A program made the translations under genes and the position numbers. A model generated the notes under the pieces. The model ran no database searches. It was not told the DNA's origin and saw only the letters and a program-made list of their open reading frames with translations. From positions 1-23,275 of the forward strand of contig CAYXVG010000081.1 of NCBI GenBank assembly GCA_964468205.1: DNA of 23,275 nt, in the 5' to 3' direction. Below, in pieces: positions 14,926 through 23,239 of this stretch. The DNA is from CAWELS01 sp964468205. Its GTDB lineage: Bacteria; Acidobacteriota; Terriglobia; Bryobacterales; Bryobacteraceae. The number at the start of each line of letters is the position of its first letter. Position 1 is the stretch's first letter.

Positions 14926-15771
14926 CTAACCCACCAGGATATTGTCGATCAGCCGCGTCTCACCGGCCCACGCCGCAATCGCCACACGCACCGGCGCTTG
15001 CACCCGCTCCACCGGCTGCATCTCCGCGGCGTCCACCACTTCGATGTATTCGAGCCTGATCCCCGGCTCCTCCGCCAGCTCCGCTTTCGCCGCCGCAATC
15101 ATCGCCGCCGCCTCCGGGCGAACCTTCGCCTCCTCCGCCGCCGCCCGCAACGCGCGATACAGAACCGCCGCCCGCTCCCTCTGTGCCGGCGTCAGTAGCT
15201 TGTTCCGCGAGCTCATCGCCAGCCCATCCGCCTCGCGAACCGTCGGACAAGGCACAATCTCCACCGGCATGTTCAGGTCCCGCACCATGCGCTCGATCAC
15301 CGCCAACTGCTGCGCATCCTTCTCGCCGAAGTACGCCCGGTCCGGCTGCACAATATGGAGCAGCTTCGCCACCACCGTCGCTACCCCCCGGAAATGGCCC
15401 GGACGCCGCGGCCCGCACAAATGGTCCGTCAGCCGCTCCACCGTGACATACGTATCGAGCGACGCCGGGTACATCTCCTCCGCGCCCGGCGCGAACACAA
15501 AATCCACGCCGCGCGCCTCGCAAAACTCCAGGTCTCTTTCCAACGCTCGCGGATACCCCTCGAAGTCGGACTCCTGATTAAACTGGATCGGATTCACGAA
15601 GACGCTCGCCACCACCACCGCGCACTCGCGCCGCGCCGCCTCGATCAGGCTCCCGTGCCCCGCGTGCAGCGCCCCCATGGTCGGGACCAGGCCGATCACC
15701 ACGCCAGGCTTCCGCAGCGCCCCGAGCCGCAGGCGGACATCCCCAATCCGGCGCAGTACCTCCACCTTCAT
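14926..15771 (-). CDS. panC: Pantothenate synthetase
   Basis: Joins pantoate and beta-alanine with ATP to give pantothenate (vitamin B5), the last step before coenzyme A synthesis. The 281-residue protein has the family nucleotide-binding motif VPTMGALHAGHGSL (H36, H39, the HIGH-like pair), VNPIQFNQESDFEGYPR, the block GPRRPGHFRGVATVVAKL, FGEKDAQQL and the KMSKS-like MSSRN. Length is standard. Its start overlaps the panB stop by four bases (ATGA), so translation is coupled. It is the last gene of a long minus-strand array. Confidence 0.97.
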   Translation of the reverse strand: MKVEVLRRIGDVRLRLGALRKPGVVIGLVPTMGALHAGHGSLIEAARRECAVVVASVFVNPIQFNQESDFEGYPRALERDLEFCEARGVDFVFAPGAEEMYPASLDTYVTVERLTDHLCGPRRPGHFRGVATVVAKLLHIVQPDRAYFGEKDAQQLAVIERMVRDLNMPVEIVPCPTVREADGLAMSSRNKLLTPAQRERAAVLYRALRAAAEEAKVRPEAAAMIAAAKAELAEEPGIRLEYIEVVDAAEMQPVERVQAPVRVAIAAWAGETRLIDNILVG

Positions 15772-16568
15772 TCGGCCGCCGGAAACTTCCCTTCCCGGAC
15801 CTCGGCGGCATACGTCTCCGCCGCCGCCCGCAACTGCTCGCCGAGCTTCGCGTACTGCTTGACGAAAGGCGGCACTACCCCGTCGAACAACCCGAACACG
15901 TCGTAGCAGACCAGCACCTGCCCGTCGCAGTGCGGCCCCGCTCCGATACCGATGGTCGGCATCCCGACCTCCGCGGTCACCCGCCGCGCCAGCTCCGCCG
16001 GAATCGACTCCAGCACCAGCGAAAACACCCCCGCGCGCTCCAACTCGAGCGCCTCCTTAATCAGCCGCTCCGCCTCCTCCTCGCCACGTCCGCGCTGCCC
16101 GTACCCGCCAAGCTGATGGACCGCCTGCGGCGTCAGCCCGAGATGCCCCATCACCGGAATGCCGATATCCACCAGCCGCTTCGCCACGTCGAGCACCGCC
16201 GTTCCGCCTTCGATCTTTACCGCGCCCGCCCTGCCTTCCCGCATCACCCGCCCGGCATTGCGCAAAGCGTCCTCCACCCCCGCTTGACAGGTGAGGAACG
16301 GCATGTCGGCCACCACCAGCGCCTTCCGCGCGCCGTTCGCCACGCACCGGGTATGGTGGATCATGATGTCGAGGGTGACCGGAATCGTCGTCTCCTCCCC
16401 CATCACCACGTTTCCCAGCGAATCGCCCACCAGCAGAATCTCGATACCGGCCCGCTCGAAGATGCGCGCCATGGTCGCGTCATAGGCGGTGAGCATGGCG
16501 ATCTTCTCGCCACGCTCTTTCTTCGCTTTGATATCGGTGACCCGGACGCGCCGGGTGATCTCAGCCAT
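15768..16568 (-). CDS. panB: 3-methyl-2-oxobutanoate hydroxymethyltransferase
   Basis: Transfers a hydroxymethyl group from methylene-tetrahydrofolate to alpha-ketoisovalerate, giving ketopantoate. The 266-residue protein shows MLTAYDATMARIFERAGI (25-42), the metal-binding VGDSLGN (D49) and VADMPF (D88), VKIEGG, and PTIGIGAGPHCDGQVLVCYD near the C-terminus. It overlaps both neighbours: its start lies within the end of the DUF2520 gene and its stop within panC. With those two genes it would provide ketopantoate synthesis, possible reduction, and condensation. Confidence 0.97.
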   Translation of the reverse strand: MAEITRRVRVTDIKAKKERGEKIAMLTAYDATMARIFERAGIEILLVGDSLGNVVMGEETTIPVTLDIMIHHTRCVANGARKALVVADMPFLTCQAGVEDALRNAGRVMREGRAGAVKIEGGTAVLDVAKRLVDIGIPVMGHLGLTPQAVHQLGGYGQRGRGEEEAERLIKEALELERAGVFSLVLESIPAELARRVTAEVGMPTIGIGAGPHCDGQVLVCYDVFGLFDGVVPPFVKQYAKLGEQLRAAAETYAAEVREGKFPAAE

Positions 16569-17448
16569 TTCCGACTCTATTGTCGCGCAGCAGCCGTATC
16601 AGTTGGTCCGCCGCCCCGTCCGGCAGCCCCCGCCGCCGCGCGATGTCCACCGTATGCAGGCCCGCCGCCCGGAAGAGCCCGCGCACGGTGGGCGGCAGTT
16701 TCTCCACCGCCTCGAGGTGCCGCCGCACGGTGCCCGCGTCCCCGCGAAGCAGCGGCCCGGTCGCGGCGTCCTCCGGCCCGCATTCCTGTATGTTCTGCCA
16801 CGTCGCGCTGACGATCGGCGCCAGCGCCTTGAGCGCGCGCTCGCGGTCCACTCCGGCCGACTCCATGATCGCGAGCGCCGCATCCTCGGCCGCCACGAAG
16901 TAGTTGCACGCCATCACCGCCGCCGCATGATACGCCGGCCGCGCCTCCGCCGCAATCTCCAGCAAGTCTCCGTCGAGGGCAGCGACGATCTCCCGCGCCC
17001 GCTCCATCGCCGCGCCCTCCGCCGTCACGCCCCAACAGATGCCACGCAGCCTCCTCGCTCCCAACTCCGGCGTGGGAACCGTCTGCAGCGGATGCAGTAC
17101 CCCGCACGAGACGCCGCGCCGCGCCAGCGGTTCGAGCGAATCAGGCCCCATCGCCCCGCAGGCATGAAACGCCACACCCGCCGGCATTCCCGCTGCGGCC
17201 AGTTCTCCCGCCACCTCCGCAATCGCCTGGTCGGTCACCGTGATCACGACTACTCCGGCCTGCGCCGCCACCTCCGCAATCGACGCGGCACGCACCCCGC
17301 CTCCCGCGAACCGCGCCGCCCACGCCGCACGCTCCGGATTCCGGCTGGCCACGCAGACCATCGGTAGCCCTGCCTCGCGGAACACCCTCGCCAGCGCGCC
17401 GCCCAGCCTCCCGGCGCCAATGATCCCGATTGACCGGCCGGCCGTCAC
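16561..17448 (-). CDS. Rossmann-like/DUF2520 oxidoreductase, candidate ketopantoate reductase
   Basis: A 295-residue NAD(P)-dependent protein. The N-terminal Rossmann domain carries IGIIGAGRLGGALARVF (G11, G13, G16). A central conserved segment is CGVLHPLQTVP, and the DUF2520 helical domain has AYHAAAVMACNYF followed by TGPLLRGDAGTVRRHLEAVE. Its overall plan resembles 6-phosphogluconate dehydrogenase-type reductases such as PanE and the alternative ketopantoate reductase PanG. It overlaps the CNNM-type gene by four bases upstream and panB by eight downstream, so it is embedded in the pantothenate cluster. No panE-like gene is visible in the window. The reductase assignment is therefore a context inference; the family itself is functionally ill-defined. 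Confidence 0.85.
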   Translation of the reverse strand: MTAGRSIGIIGAGRLGGALARVFREAGLPMVCVASRNPERAAWAARFAGGGVRAASIAEVAAQAGVVVITVTDQAIAEVAGELAAAGMPAGVAFHACGAMGPDSLEPLARRGVSCGVLHPLQTVPTPELGARRLRGICWGVTAEGAAMERAREIVAALDGDLLEIAAEARPAYHAAAVMACNYFVAAEDAALAIMESAGVDRERALKALAPIVSATWQNIQECGPEDAATGPLLRGDAGTVRRHLEAVEKLPPTVRGLFRAAGLHTVDIARRRGLPDGAADQLIRLLRDNRVGNG

Positions 17449-18689
17449 GAACCAGCCTCCTGACCTGCCCCACCGCGCGGCCGCAGCGTCAGCCGCACCT
17501 TCCGCGCCCGATTGCCTTCGGCCTCGAGCACTTCCGCCACCGCGCCGGGCAACTCCACCCGGTCGCCCACCTCCGGAAAGCGGCCCAACTCCGCCCCCAG
17601 CAGCCCTGAAAGAGTGTTCACCTCCGCGAATCCAATCTGCAAACCGAGCTGATTTTTCAGCTTCTCGAGCGACATCCCGCCCAGCGCAATGTAGCTGCCG
17701 GCTTTGTCGCGAAACAGATCCCGCGCCTCACGGTCAAACTCGTCCTGCACGGAACCGACGATCTCCTCCAATATGTTCTCGAGCGTTACAATCCCCACCG
17801 TGCTCCCGTGCTCGTCCACCACCACGCCGATATGCTGGCGGCTCTTACGCATCTCCGCCAGCAGCCTGTCAATGCGCTTCGTTTCCGGCACGTGTTGCAC
17901 CGGCCGCATTACCGACCGCAGATCGACCACCCTTCTTCCAACCAGATCCTTGACGTGGACAATGCCCAGCACTTTGTCGAGCGATCCGTCACAAAGCGGG
18001 TACCGCGTGTGCTGCGTCTTCCGCGCCAGCATCAGACTCTCCGGAATCGGGTCGTTCACGTCCAGATACACCACCTCCCCCCGCGGAACCATCACCTGGC
18101 GGCAAAGCAACTCGTCCAAACGTAGCACCGCCCCCATCATCCGCATCTCTTCATGCGAAACCTCGCCCGCCTGCACGCCCAGCTCGATCATCGCCAGCAA
18201 TTCGTCCTCGGTCATCGCCGGCGCAATCTTCCGCCCCGCAAACATATGGGCAAACGCCTGGGTCACCCGGATAAGCGGCTTCAGCGCCGTTTCGATAAAC
18301 GCCAACGGCCAGACAAACACTGTCCAGATCGATCTCCAGTGCGTCGCGCCGTAGGTCTTCGGCAGGATCTCGGAGAGAAACAGGATCCCGAACGTCAATC
18401 CCAGCGAGAACGCCGGAACCCACTGGTGCCCCATAACGTCCGCCGCGTACATGCCGGCCAGCGAGGCCCCGGCCGTGTTTGCAATCGTGTTCAAGATCAG
18501 AATCGCGGAGGTCGGCGACGAAAGATTATGCTTCATGTCGAGGAACCGCAGCGCCGCGGACCGCTTCGCCTCCACCTTCGCCGCCGCCTCCAGCGTCACC
18601 ATTCGCGTGGAGTACAGCATCGCCTCCAGCAGCGAACAAAAGGCCGAGATCAACAGCGTCAGCGCCACCACGACAAACAAAACGCTCAT
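17445..18689 (-). CDS. CNNM/CorC (HlyC-CorC) family protein: DUF21, CBS pair, CorC domain
   Basis: A 414-residue membrane protein related to bacterial Mg2+/Co2+ efflux proteins (CorB/CorC, CNNM). The DUF21 domain (about 1-150) has at least three hydrophobic segments including LLISAFCSLLEAMLYSTR, plus NTIANTAGASLAG and LSEILPKTYGA. A CBS pair (about 200-320) includes QVMVPRGEVVYLD and HIGVVVDEHGSTVGIVTLEN; it normally binds ATP-Mg. The CorC_HlyC domain (about 330-405) closes the protein. It starts 83 bases after mgtE stops and overlaps the DUF2520 start (ATGA). Together with MgtE it would balance uptake and efflux of magnesium; the direction of transport is inferred. Confidence 0.9.
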   Translation of the reverse strand: MSVLFVVVALTLLISAFCSLLEAMLYSTRMVTLEAAAKVEAKRSAALRFLDMKHNLSSPTSAILILNTIANTAGASLAGMYAADVMGHQWVPAFSLGLTFGILFLSEILPKTYGATHWRSIWTVFVWPLAFIETALKPLIRVTQAFAHMFAGRKIAPAMTEDELLAMIELGVQAGEVSHEEMRMMGAVLRLDELLCRQVMVPRGEVVYLDVNDPIPESLMLARKTQHTRYPLCDGSLDKVLGIVHVKDLVGRRVVDLRSVMRPVQHVPETKRIDRLLAEMRKSRQHIGVVVDEHGSTVGIVTLENILEEIVGSVQDEFDREARDLFRDKAGSYIALGGMSLEKLKNQLGLQIGFAEVNTLSGLLGAELGRFPEVGDRVELPGAVAEVLEAEGNRARKVRLTLRPRGGAGQEAGS

Positions 18690-18772
18690 AACTCCCTCTC
18701 ACATGCGGGCCGGTCCCCTCACCGCGCCCTCGGCCCGTCCCGAGGCGCCCGGCCACGGGACGCCGGCCGCCT

Positions 18773-20083
18773 CTACAACCACCCTGCCAGCAACGTCGCC
18801 AGCCCGAGGAAACTGAAGAAACCCATCACATCCGTCACCGTCGTCAGCACAATCGAGGACGATTGCGCCGGATCCTGCCCCAGCGAACTGAGCGCCATCG
18901 GGATGATCGCTCCAGTCACTCCCGCGATCACCATCGAGACAACCATGGCAATACCGATCACCATTGTCAATCCGGCCGAACCGCTCCACACATACACGCC
19001 GGCGCACGTCACCACCGCCACTGCCACCCCGTTGAACAACCCGGCGCCGGCCTCCTTGAAAGCCACCATCATCCACTGCGATATTCGCACCTCGCGCAGC
19101 GCCAGCCCCCGTAGCGTTACCGCCAGCGCCTGCGAACCGGTGTTACCGGACTGCCCCGCCACCACCGGCAGCAGAACCGCCAGCGCCGTGAACCGCGCGA
19201 TGGTCTCCTCGAACAAACCCACCACCGAAGCCGCCAGAAAGGCCGTCACCAGATTGATCTGAAGCCACGGGAGCCGCTTGCGTACCGCAAAGAAAACCGG
19301 CGAAAGAGCGCGCTCATCCTTGCTTGCGCCCACCATGCTCTGCATATCGGCGCTCGCCTCTTCCTCGAGTGCATCCACCAGCGCGCGGTGGCGAATCACA
19401 CCTAGCAGGCAGCCGTCGGGGTCGAGCACCGGCAGCGTCGTGAGGTTGTGCTGATCGAGCAGCTCCGCCACTTCCTCCATACCCGCGGTCGCCCGTACAA
19501 ACGCGGCGGCCGGCCGCGCGATAGCCCGCAGAGGCTGGCTCTCGTCCCGCACGGTAACCATGTCCTGTACCCGGACAACGCCTGCCAGCCGGTCCGCGGC
19601 GTCCACCAGATAAACATCGTAGATACGCCGGTCGGGCTGCCGCCTGAGCCGCTCGATCGCCGACCGGATCGATGTCTCCGGCGAAAAGGTGTGAACCGAC
19701 GGGTCCATGCGGCTTCCGGCCGACCCCGCCGGATAAGCCATCATTTCCCGCGCTTGCCGCGCAAAACCCGGCTCGCTCAGAGCCAGAATCGCCTCTTGCT
19801 TGTCTTCCCCCAAACGCGAAAGAACCAGCACCGCGCGCGAAACCGGCCACCGCGGGAAAATCGCCGCACCAGCCGCCGCATCCAGAACCTCGATCACCTC
19901 CGCGGCGAATTCCGGCGATGCGGCCGCCAAAACCGGCGCGAGCGACCCGGCATCCAGTTCGGCCGCTAGTGACGCTACCTCCTCCGGCGAATACTCCTCC
20001 AGCAAGTCCGCCGTCTCCTCGGCGTAGCGCGTCAGATAGCTCTGAAGCAGCACTGCGCTGCCATTCGGTTCCAGTGCCGTCAT
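18773..20083 (-). CDS. mgtE: Magnesium transporter MgtE
   Basis: Mg2+ channel/transporter of 436 residues. The cytosolic N domain (about 20-125) ends in MMAYPAGSAGSRMDPSVHTF, a CBS pair follows (about 130-255: IYDVYLVDAADRLAGVVRVQ, then TTLPVLDPDGCLLGVIRH), and the membrane domain occupies about 285-436. Its signature is VVAGQSGNTGSQALAVTLRG. The pore aspartate is D418 in TTVTDVMGFF, equivalent to D432 of Thermus MgtE. In the family, Mg2+ bound between the N and CBS domains closes the pore. The start overlaps by four bases the stop of a second, soluble MgtE-N/CBS protein, which suggests the two act together. Confidence 0.95.
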   Translation of the reverse strand: MTALEPNGSAVLLQSYLTRYAEETADLLEEYSPEEVASLAAELDAGSLAPVLAAASPEFAAEVIEVLDAAAGAAIFPRWPVSRAVLVLSRLGEDKQEAILALSEPGFARQAREMMAYPAGSAGSRMDPSVHTFSPETSIRSAIERLRRQPDRRIYDVYLVDAADRLAGVVRVQDMVTVRDESQPLRAIARPAAAFVRATAGMEEVAELLDQHNLTTLPVLDPDGCLLGVIRHRALVDALEEEASADMQSMVGASKDERALSPVFFAVRKRLPWLQINLVTAFLAASVVGLFEETIARFTALAVLLPVVAGQSGNTGSQALAVTLRGLALREVRISQWMMVAFKEAGAGLFNGVAVAVVTCAGVYVWSGSAGLTMVIGIAMVVSMVIAGVTGAIIPMALSSLGQDPAQSSSIVLTTVTDVMGFFSFLGLATLLAGWL

Positions 20084-20922
20084 CGCGACTCCCCTCCTTC
20101 ATCGTTTGCCGCCGCGCCGCTCCACAGAGCCCCCTCGAGCACGGAAAACAGACCAAGCCACATCGTCTCCGCAGCCGGCAGCACCGCCCCCAGACTCGAC
20201 CCTCGCTCCACCGCCGGAACGGGAGCCGAGTCCACCGCCGTGCGCAGCCTGCGGTGGCTCAATCCGCCCGCAAACCGCCCGTCAGGCGCGGCCACCGGCA
20301 GTTCGTCACAATCGCGCCACGCCGGCAAACGCAATGCCGCCTCCAGCGAAACACCCGCCGGCAGAGGAGGCGCCTCCTGCCGCGGCAGGCTCCCCAGCAG
20401 AGAATCCGTTCCAGCAGCCAGCAACTCTCCGGCCCGCACGCCCCCCAATGGCCGGTGTTCGTCATCCAACAAATATAGAAAACCGGCTGCCGGCCTTATT
20501 TTCAGCAGGCCCAGCCCTTCGCCCACGCTCAAGTTGACGGGAGCCGCCGGCGCCAGCGGATCCATCAACGCCGAAACCGTGCCCTCCGGGTTGCGCAACA
20601 GACGGCGGATGCTCCGCGCCGCATCCGCATCCAGCCGCTTCAGGAATTCCCGCCGCGCGGCCGTATCCAGCCGGCGCAACACCGCCGCCGCGTCGTGGAC
20701 CGGCATCGCCGCCAGCACCGCCGCGCCGGCCTCCTCCGGCATCGCCCGCAGACACTCCGAAGCCAGCATTGGATGTAGCCTTCCTAATACGCCGCCCGCC
20801 AGCGCCGCCGGGCGCTCCAGCAAAGTCCGCGCCGCCTCTCCGGGCGTGAACCGCTCCAGTTGCCGCGCCGCCTCCACCGGATGGCGCGACAAATACTTTT
20901 CGATCAGAGCCTCTCGCAGCAT
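20080..20922 (-). CDS. Soluble MgtE-N/CBS-domain protein without membrane domain
   Basis: A 280-residue protein built like the cytosolic half of MgtE. Helical repeats at about 5-115 (PVEAARQLERFTPGEAARTL, VLGRLHPMLASECLRAMPEE, VHDAAAVLRRLDTAARREF) end in LLRNPEGTVSALMDP, the usual link to CBS domains. Two degenerate CBS-like units follow (about 125-245). The C-terminus (SLGAVLPAAETMWLGLFSVL) is only weakly hydrophobic and no transmembrane pore follows. The gene abuts the MscS gene directly (TAG then ATG) and overlaps mgtE by four bases. It may have arisen by duplication of the MgtE sensor and could act as an accessory gate, but no such role is established. Confidence 0.82.
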   Translation of the reverse strand: MLREALIEKYLSRHPVEAARQLERFTPGEAARTLLERPAALAGGVLGRLHPMLASECLRAMPEEAGAAVLAAMPVHDAAAVLRRLDTAARREFLKRLDADAARSIRRLLRNPEGTVSALMDPLAPAAPVNLSVGEGLGLLKIRPAAGFLYLLDDEHRPLGGVRAGELLAAGTDSLLGSLPRQEAPPLPAGVSLEAALRLPAWRDCDELPVAAPDGRFAGGLSHRRLRTAVDSAPVPAVERGSSLGAVLPAAETMWLGLFSVLEGALWSGAAANDEGGESR

Positions 20923-21756
20923 CTACTCGCCCTCCCCTCGCACCGCCAGCGACGGCTCCTCCTGGAACACCCGGCCCGGCAACAACACTCGCCCGTCATC
21001 CGTCTCCAGGATTACGCCGCTCTGGTTGAATTCCACAATCCGCCCCTCATATCCCTGGACGCGCACCCTTTGCCCCACCCTGTAGAGCCGCGTCAGGTAG
21101 TGCGTCGTGATCATGTTCCCCACCGCCTGCCGCGCGCCGAGCCCGAACGCCAGAGCCGCCGCCCCCAGCACCGAACCTACCGCCGCGCCGATGATCACCG
21201 TCACCAGCGTGCTTTCAATCCCGATATGCCCTGCTCCCGTGGCGATCGCCACCAGGATCACCGTGATCTCCGCGGCCCTCCCGATCAGCCGCCCCTGAGG
21301 CAGATTCGCCGCGGCTGCCGCCCGTACGATGGCTCCATGGGCCACGTTCCCCACTAACACGCCGCCGAGGATGATCAACAGACCCACCAGCAAGTCCGGC
21401 AGAAGATACGTCAGACGGCTTGCCAACTCGGTCGCCACTTGCAGTTCCAACCGCTCCACCGCCAGCGTGACGAAGGCCACCAGCACCATCCAGAAAACCA
21501 AGGCCCCCGTCAACGCCGGCACCGTCGCTTCCAGCCGGGTTTTATCAAGCGCAGCCGCCACCAAGCGCGCCTTCCCCGCCTTTCGCAGCACCACCCGCGC
21601 CACCCGTTGCACGCCGGCTCTCGCCACCCACGCCAGCCCCCACCCGATAAGCAGAAGCGACAAAGCCAGCAACAGGTTCGGAGCGAACGTCATCACCCGG
21701 CGCAGAACCTCGTTGCCGGACTCAATCAACGCGTCGCGCCATACCACCAGATTCAT
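20923..21756 (-). CDS. MscS-family mechanosensitive channel (short, TM-helix type)
   Basis: A 277-residue membrane protein with about five hydrophobic segments (near 27-48, 80-103, 116-138, 155-177 and 185-205). The last is the Gly/Ala-rich pore helix (AAVGSVLGAAALAFGLGARQ) followed by the MscS beta domain (YRVGQRVRVQGYEGRIVEF, then TDDGRVLLPGRVF). The C-terminal alpha/beta vestibule domain of E. coli MscS is missing, as in short 'conserved TM helix' relatives. ATG 21756 is preferred over the longer frame start at 21777 because GGGAGG lies six bases before it. The family releases ions and solutes on membrane tension. It is the first gene of the magnesium/pantothenate array, with its promoter expected in 21757-21975. 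Confidence 0.88.
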   Translation of the reverse strand: MNLVVWRDALIESGNEVLRRVMTFAPNLLLALSLLLIGWGLAWVARAGVQRVARVVLRKAGKARLVAAALDKTRLEATVPALTGALVFWMVLVAFVTLAVERLELQVATELASRLTYLLPDLLVGLLIILGGVLVGNVAHGAIVRAAAAANLPQGRLIGRAAEITVILVAIATGAGHIGIESTLVTVIIGAAVGSVLGAAALAFGLGARQAVGNMITTHYLTRLYRVGQRVRVQGYEGRIVEFNQSGVILETDDGRVLLPGRVFQEEPSLAVRGEGE

Positions 21757-21975
21757 TGCAACCTCCCGGCGCCCCACGGCGGGCGTTTCTTCACTCTAGT
21801 CGGTTTCGCGGGTGATTGTCCTGATGCGGAAACCACGGCGGGACGTTCAAATACCCGCGCTTCCATTGACTTACCGACCGCGGAGCGCAACATCTTCCAC
21901 CACTCCCGATGAGCCCTCCTACCGGCGCGCAAATGCGGTGTTTTGTCGGCGCAAGACATCGCGGGAGGCTGGCTG

Positions 21976-22638
21976 TTGAGTAGAATGCTCAGCATGGCTC
22001 TGCTACTCGCCGTCCTCATCACCGTCCTCACCGGCTGCGGCGCCGGGTCGCGGCATATCGACCTGCTCATCATCAACGGCTCGGTCATCGACGGCTCCGG
22101 CGCTGATCCGGTTCGCGCCGGCCTCGCCGTCCATGACGGCGAGATCGTCCGCATCGGCGACGTGGCCGGTCTGGAGGCCCGGGTCGAATTCGGTGTGCAA
22201 GTCGGCGAATCGTTTCGCTTCAGCAAAACCGTCAGCGAAAGCGACGTCTACCAGTTCGCCGGCATCACCGGCGATTTCGCCGTCAACCACATCAACGAAG
22301 AGTTCATGAAGCAGACCGCTTTCGGCGGCCGCATCGCCCACGGTGTCCTCACTCTCGCCCTCAGCTCCACCGCCTCCACGATGGTCTCGGCCAAATCGCT
22401 CGAAACAGGCGCCCGCTACCACGCCGTCTCGCTTGGCTATGATCGCGTGCGCTTCCTGAAAGCAGTGATGCTCGGCGATACGGTAACCATCTGCTACACG
22501 ATCGAGCGGCTCGAGCAAGAGCGCGCCCGCTCGGTGGCCAGAATCGAAGCCACCAACCAGCGCGGCGAGCTCGTCATGGTGGCGGAGCACATTATGAAGT
22601 GGATTGAACGCACACCCTCGCCCCGGGGAACCTCCTGA
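21976..22638 (+). CDS. Chimeric ORF: amidohydrolase N-terminus fused to MaoC-like hydratase
   Basis: The first 25 residues form a lipoprotein signal (MALLLAVLITVLTGC). The next 45 match the start of D-aminoacylase-type amidohydrolases (IDLLIINGSVIDGSGADPVR, then VHDGEIVRIGDVAGLEA). At about 22170-22195 the sequence changes to a nearly complete MaoC/(R)-specific enoyl-CoA hydratase: VQVGESFRFSKTVSESDVYQ, then FAGITGDFAVNHINEE with the catalytic Asp and His five apart, and RIAHGVLTLALSSTAS. The amidohydrolase has lost more than 400 residues including its metal site. A CoA-dependent hydratase with a lipoprotein signal makes little sense, so the fusion is probably a deletion scar or misassembly. 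TTG 21976 is preferred because GGGAGG lies seven bases before it; ATG 21985 and 21994 are alternatives. Confidence 0.75.
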   Translation: MSRMLSMALLLAVLITVLTGCGAGSRHIDLLIINGSVIDGSGADPVRAGLAVHDGEIVRIGDVAGLEARVEFGVQVGESFRFSKTVSESDVYQFAGITGDFAVNHINEEFMKQTAFGGRIAHGVLTLALSSTASTMVSAKSLETGARYHAVSLGYDRVRFLKAVMLGDTVTICYTIERLEQERARSVARIEATNQRGELVMVAEHIMKWIERTPSPRGTS

Positions 22639-22679
22639 CGTACCTGGCGACCACCGCCTCGCCTTTCCAAAACTAATCG

Positions 22680-22957
22680 CGGGATTCGAAGCGGAGGCCG
22701 TCGATTACAAAACCCTCGGCAGCGCCGGCAACGGAACCGTCCGCGGTCCCGGACTCTACCAGTACGACCTCTCGGTCCAGAAGAACTTCCGGCTGTCCGA
22801 GAAGTTGAACCTCGAATTCCGCACCGAGTTCTTCAATCTCACCAACACTCCCCAGTTCAGTACCCCGAACCGGAACGTCTTCGCCACCAACTTCGGTGAA
22901 ATCACCGGAGCCCAGGGCGAGCGTGACATCCAGTTCGGCCTGAAGCTGGTCTTCTAA
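22680..22957 (+). pseudogene. C-terminal tail of a TonB-dependent receptor
   Basis: The last 90 residues of this frame match the closing beta strands of the large acidobacterial TonB-dependent (carboxypeptidase-regulatory-like) receptors: GTVRGPGLYQYDLSVQKNFR, LEFRTEFFNLTNTPQFSTPN, FGEITGAQGERDIQFGLKLVF. The final Phe is the outer-membrane insertion signal. The rest of the protein, normally about 1000 residues with plug and barrel, is absent. Upstream the frame is fused to unrelated residues overlapping the end of the chimeric MaoC ORF. It is a 3' remnant and not functional; a strong hairpin, presumably the old terminator, follows. Confidence 0.8.
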
Positions 22958-22975
22958 CGGCAACCACAACCCCGC

Positions 22976-23006
22976 GGCCGGGATGAACCCCGCGTTCGTC
23001 CCGGCC
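22976..23006 (+). terminator. Strong hairpin after the TonB-receptor tail
   Basis: GGCCGGGATGAAC (22976-22988) pairs with GTTCGTCCCGGCC (22994-23006) across a 5-base loop; 13 pairs with one T:G. It starts 18 bases after the stop codon. Only a weak T-rich stretch (CGTCTCATCTTCAT) follows. Confidence 0.6.
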
Positions 23007-23100
23007 CGTCTCATCTTCATGGCGGCTGCCGCCCTGCCCATCCGTCGCCCGATTACCCGAAACGTTCACGCGCCCTGGCCCTTCTTCCAAATAATGGTGG

Positions 23101-23123
23101 CCGGAGCTGCTGAATAGCTCCGG
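23101..23123. repeat. 8-bp inverted repeat
   Basis: CCGGAGCT (23101-23108) and AGCTCCGG (23116-23123) form a perfect stem with a 7-base loop. No gene end is adjacent and no T tract follows; role unknown. Confidence 0.45.
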
Positions 23124-23239
23124 TAAGAAAGGCGGACGGTGCCCAACATCGCGAACCTCATCGCTCTTGTCCCAATCGTGGCCATCGGCGCCAGGTCCCA
23201 CGCCCCGGCATTTGCTAGCAGACACTCAGGGACTGGCTT

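Noticed and set aside
16577..17107. Minus-strand alternative frame inside the DUF2520 gene
   Set aside because: Gly/Ala/Arg-rich shadow of a well-supported reading frame.
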